Assembly (NCBI GenBank): GCA_015655535.1
Contig: JAATEW010000302.1
Location: 1-5,710 of the forward strand
From: Hyphomicrobiales bacterium
Lineage (GTDB): Bacteria; Pseudomonadota; Alphaproteobacteria; Rhizobiales; Beijerinckiaceae
DNA length: 5,710 nucleotides
Direction of reading: 5' to 3'
This document shows positions 4,992 to 5,710 of the stretch, in pieces (the first letter of the stretch is position 1; every line of letters begins with the position of its first letter). The translations under genes were made by a program, and so were the position numbers. The notes under the pieces were generated by a model. It did no database searches. It was not told the origin of the DNA and saw only the letters and a list, made by a program, of their open reading frames with translations.

Positions 4992-5710
4992 ATGCTCGAG
5001 ACTTTCCGTACCGGCGCGTGGCTTAACCGCCAGCGCTTGCAAATCTATCCCCTCATCCTGCTGACCGCCTTCATTATAGCCGGAGTCGGGCTGGCCGTGA
5101 CCGCCCATCGCGGTATTGACGCCTACGGCCGCCCGCTCGGAAGCGATTTCAGCGAGATCTGGGTCGCTGGGCGCGCGGTCGATCAGGGCGATCCCGCGCG
5201 TCCCTATGACGTCGCCGCCTATCAGCGCGACCAGATCAATGTCTTTGGCGTCAAAGACGGATTTTATATCTGGCCATACCCACCTTTCTTTCTTGCAATC
5301 GCCGCGGTGCTCGCGCTGTGGCCCTATGGCGTGGCCTTCGCCATCTGGCAAAGCACGACGCTGGGACTTTATCTCGCAACGATTTTCGCGGTGCTGCGCC
5401 CCGTGCGCTTACCAGCCACGCCCGTGCTGGTCACGACCCTCGCATTCCCGCCAGCTTTCATCAATTTCATGCACGGGCAGAACGGCTTTCTCACCGCCGG
5501 GCTGCTCGGCGGCGGTCTCGTCCTCCTGCCTAAGAAGCCACTCGCGGCGGGACTTTGCTTTGCGCTGCTGGCTTACAAGCCGCATCTCGGATTGCTTGTG
5601 GTGCCGGCTCTCGTTGCTGGCGGCCAGTGGCGTACGCTGGTCTCCGGTGCGCTGGCTTTGACCGCTATGGCGCTTGCCAGCCTCGCTGCCTTCGGGACGG
5701 CCCCCTGGCA
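4992..5710 (+). CDS. GT87/DUF2029-type polytopic glycosyltransferase, N-terminal part
   Basis: An open frame of 239 codons that runs off the right edge. It begins MLETFRTGAWLNRQ, with a first membrane helix at about 18-36. A loop follows with GSDFSEIWVAGRAV (50-63) and FYIWPYPPFF (91-100). Further hydrophobic segments lie near 98-110, 114-136, 144-159, 166-180, 184-207 and 216-235, with GQNGFLTAGLLGGG (162-175) and LLAYKPHLGLLV (192-203) between and within them. This pattern (DF after the first helix, YPP before the second, GQNG, and KPH/KPQ) is that of the GT87/DUF2029 family, GT-C-fold enzymes that use polyprenyl-phosphate sugars, for example alpha-mannosyltransferases. Asp52 is the likely catalytic acidic residue. 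The product is probably an envelope glycolipid or polysaccharide, but donor and acceptor are not predictable. The ATG has GAGGG a few bases upstream, and no other in-frame ATG lies between it and the upstream stop. Confidence 0.82.
   Translation, partial: MLETFRTGAWLNRQRLQIYPLILLTAFIIAGVGLAVTAHRGIDAYGRPLGSDFSEIWVAGRAVDQGDPARPYDVAAYQRDQINVFGVKDGFYIWPYPPFFLAIAAVLALWPYGVAFAIWQSTTLGLYLATIFAVLRPVRLPATPVLVTTLAFPPAFINFMHGQNGFLTAGLLGGGLVLLPKKPLAAGLCFALLAYKPHLGLLVVPALVAGGQWRTLVSGALALTAMALASLAAFGTAPW

Noticed and set aside
4968..5351. A 127-codon minus-strand open frame opposite the GT87 gene
   Set aside because: The plus strand encodes a membrane protein with family motifs over the same bases; the minus frame shows no domain and has no plausible start context.

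Overview
The window looks like ordinary chromosomal DNA from an alphaproteobacterium, most likely of the order Hyphomicrobiales (Rhizobiales). The evidence is the close rhizobial-type aspartate aminotransferase, the DUF2237 protein, the typical alphaproteobacterial intergenic inverted repeat whose translations contain strings such as RGSSPRMT, and a G+C content near 60% in the housekeeping genes. The genus cannot be told from this sequence.

Layout, left to right. At 1-70 lies the first 23 codons of carB (carbamoyl-phosphate synthase large subunit), running off the left edge on the minus strand. Its upstream region holds a tight 9-bp hairpin (104-124) and a mobile-type palindromic repeat with two perfect 30-bp arms (164-271). 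A DUF2237 protein gene (369-770, minus) follows. Next is a 393-bp gene-free stretch ending in a perfect 28-bp palindrome (1117-1144) that can act as a terminator. A single membrane chemoreceptor (MCP) with a HAMP domain fills 1164-2864 (minus). Then come two small overlapping minus-strand genes, DUF4160 (3304-3546) and DUF2442 (3054-3317). They form a compact two-gene unit with its own promoter, whose -35 box sits inside a small dyad. An aspartate aminotransferase of class I-beta (aatA, 3639-4841, minus) comes next. Divergent from it, a polytopic GT87/DUF2029-type glycosyltransferase begins at 4992 (plus) and runs off the right edge.

Apart from the DUF4160-DUF2442 pair, the genes do not form an obvious pathway. 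carB serves arginine and pyrimidine synthesis, aatA serves aspartate/glutamate exchange, the MCP senses a signal for a chemotaxis array encoded elsewhere, and the GT87 protein probably builds an envelope polysaccharide or glycolipid.

I see no convincing new large system. The items most worth a second look are the DUF4160-DUF2442 module with its dyad-overlapped promoter, a possible short plus-strand RNA ending at the 28-bp palindrome, the carB leader hairpin, and the non-standard tip sequence of the chemoreceptor.
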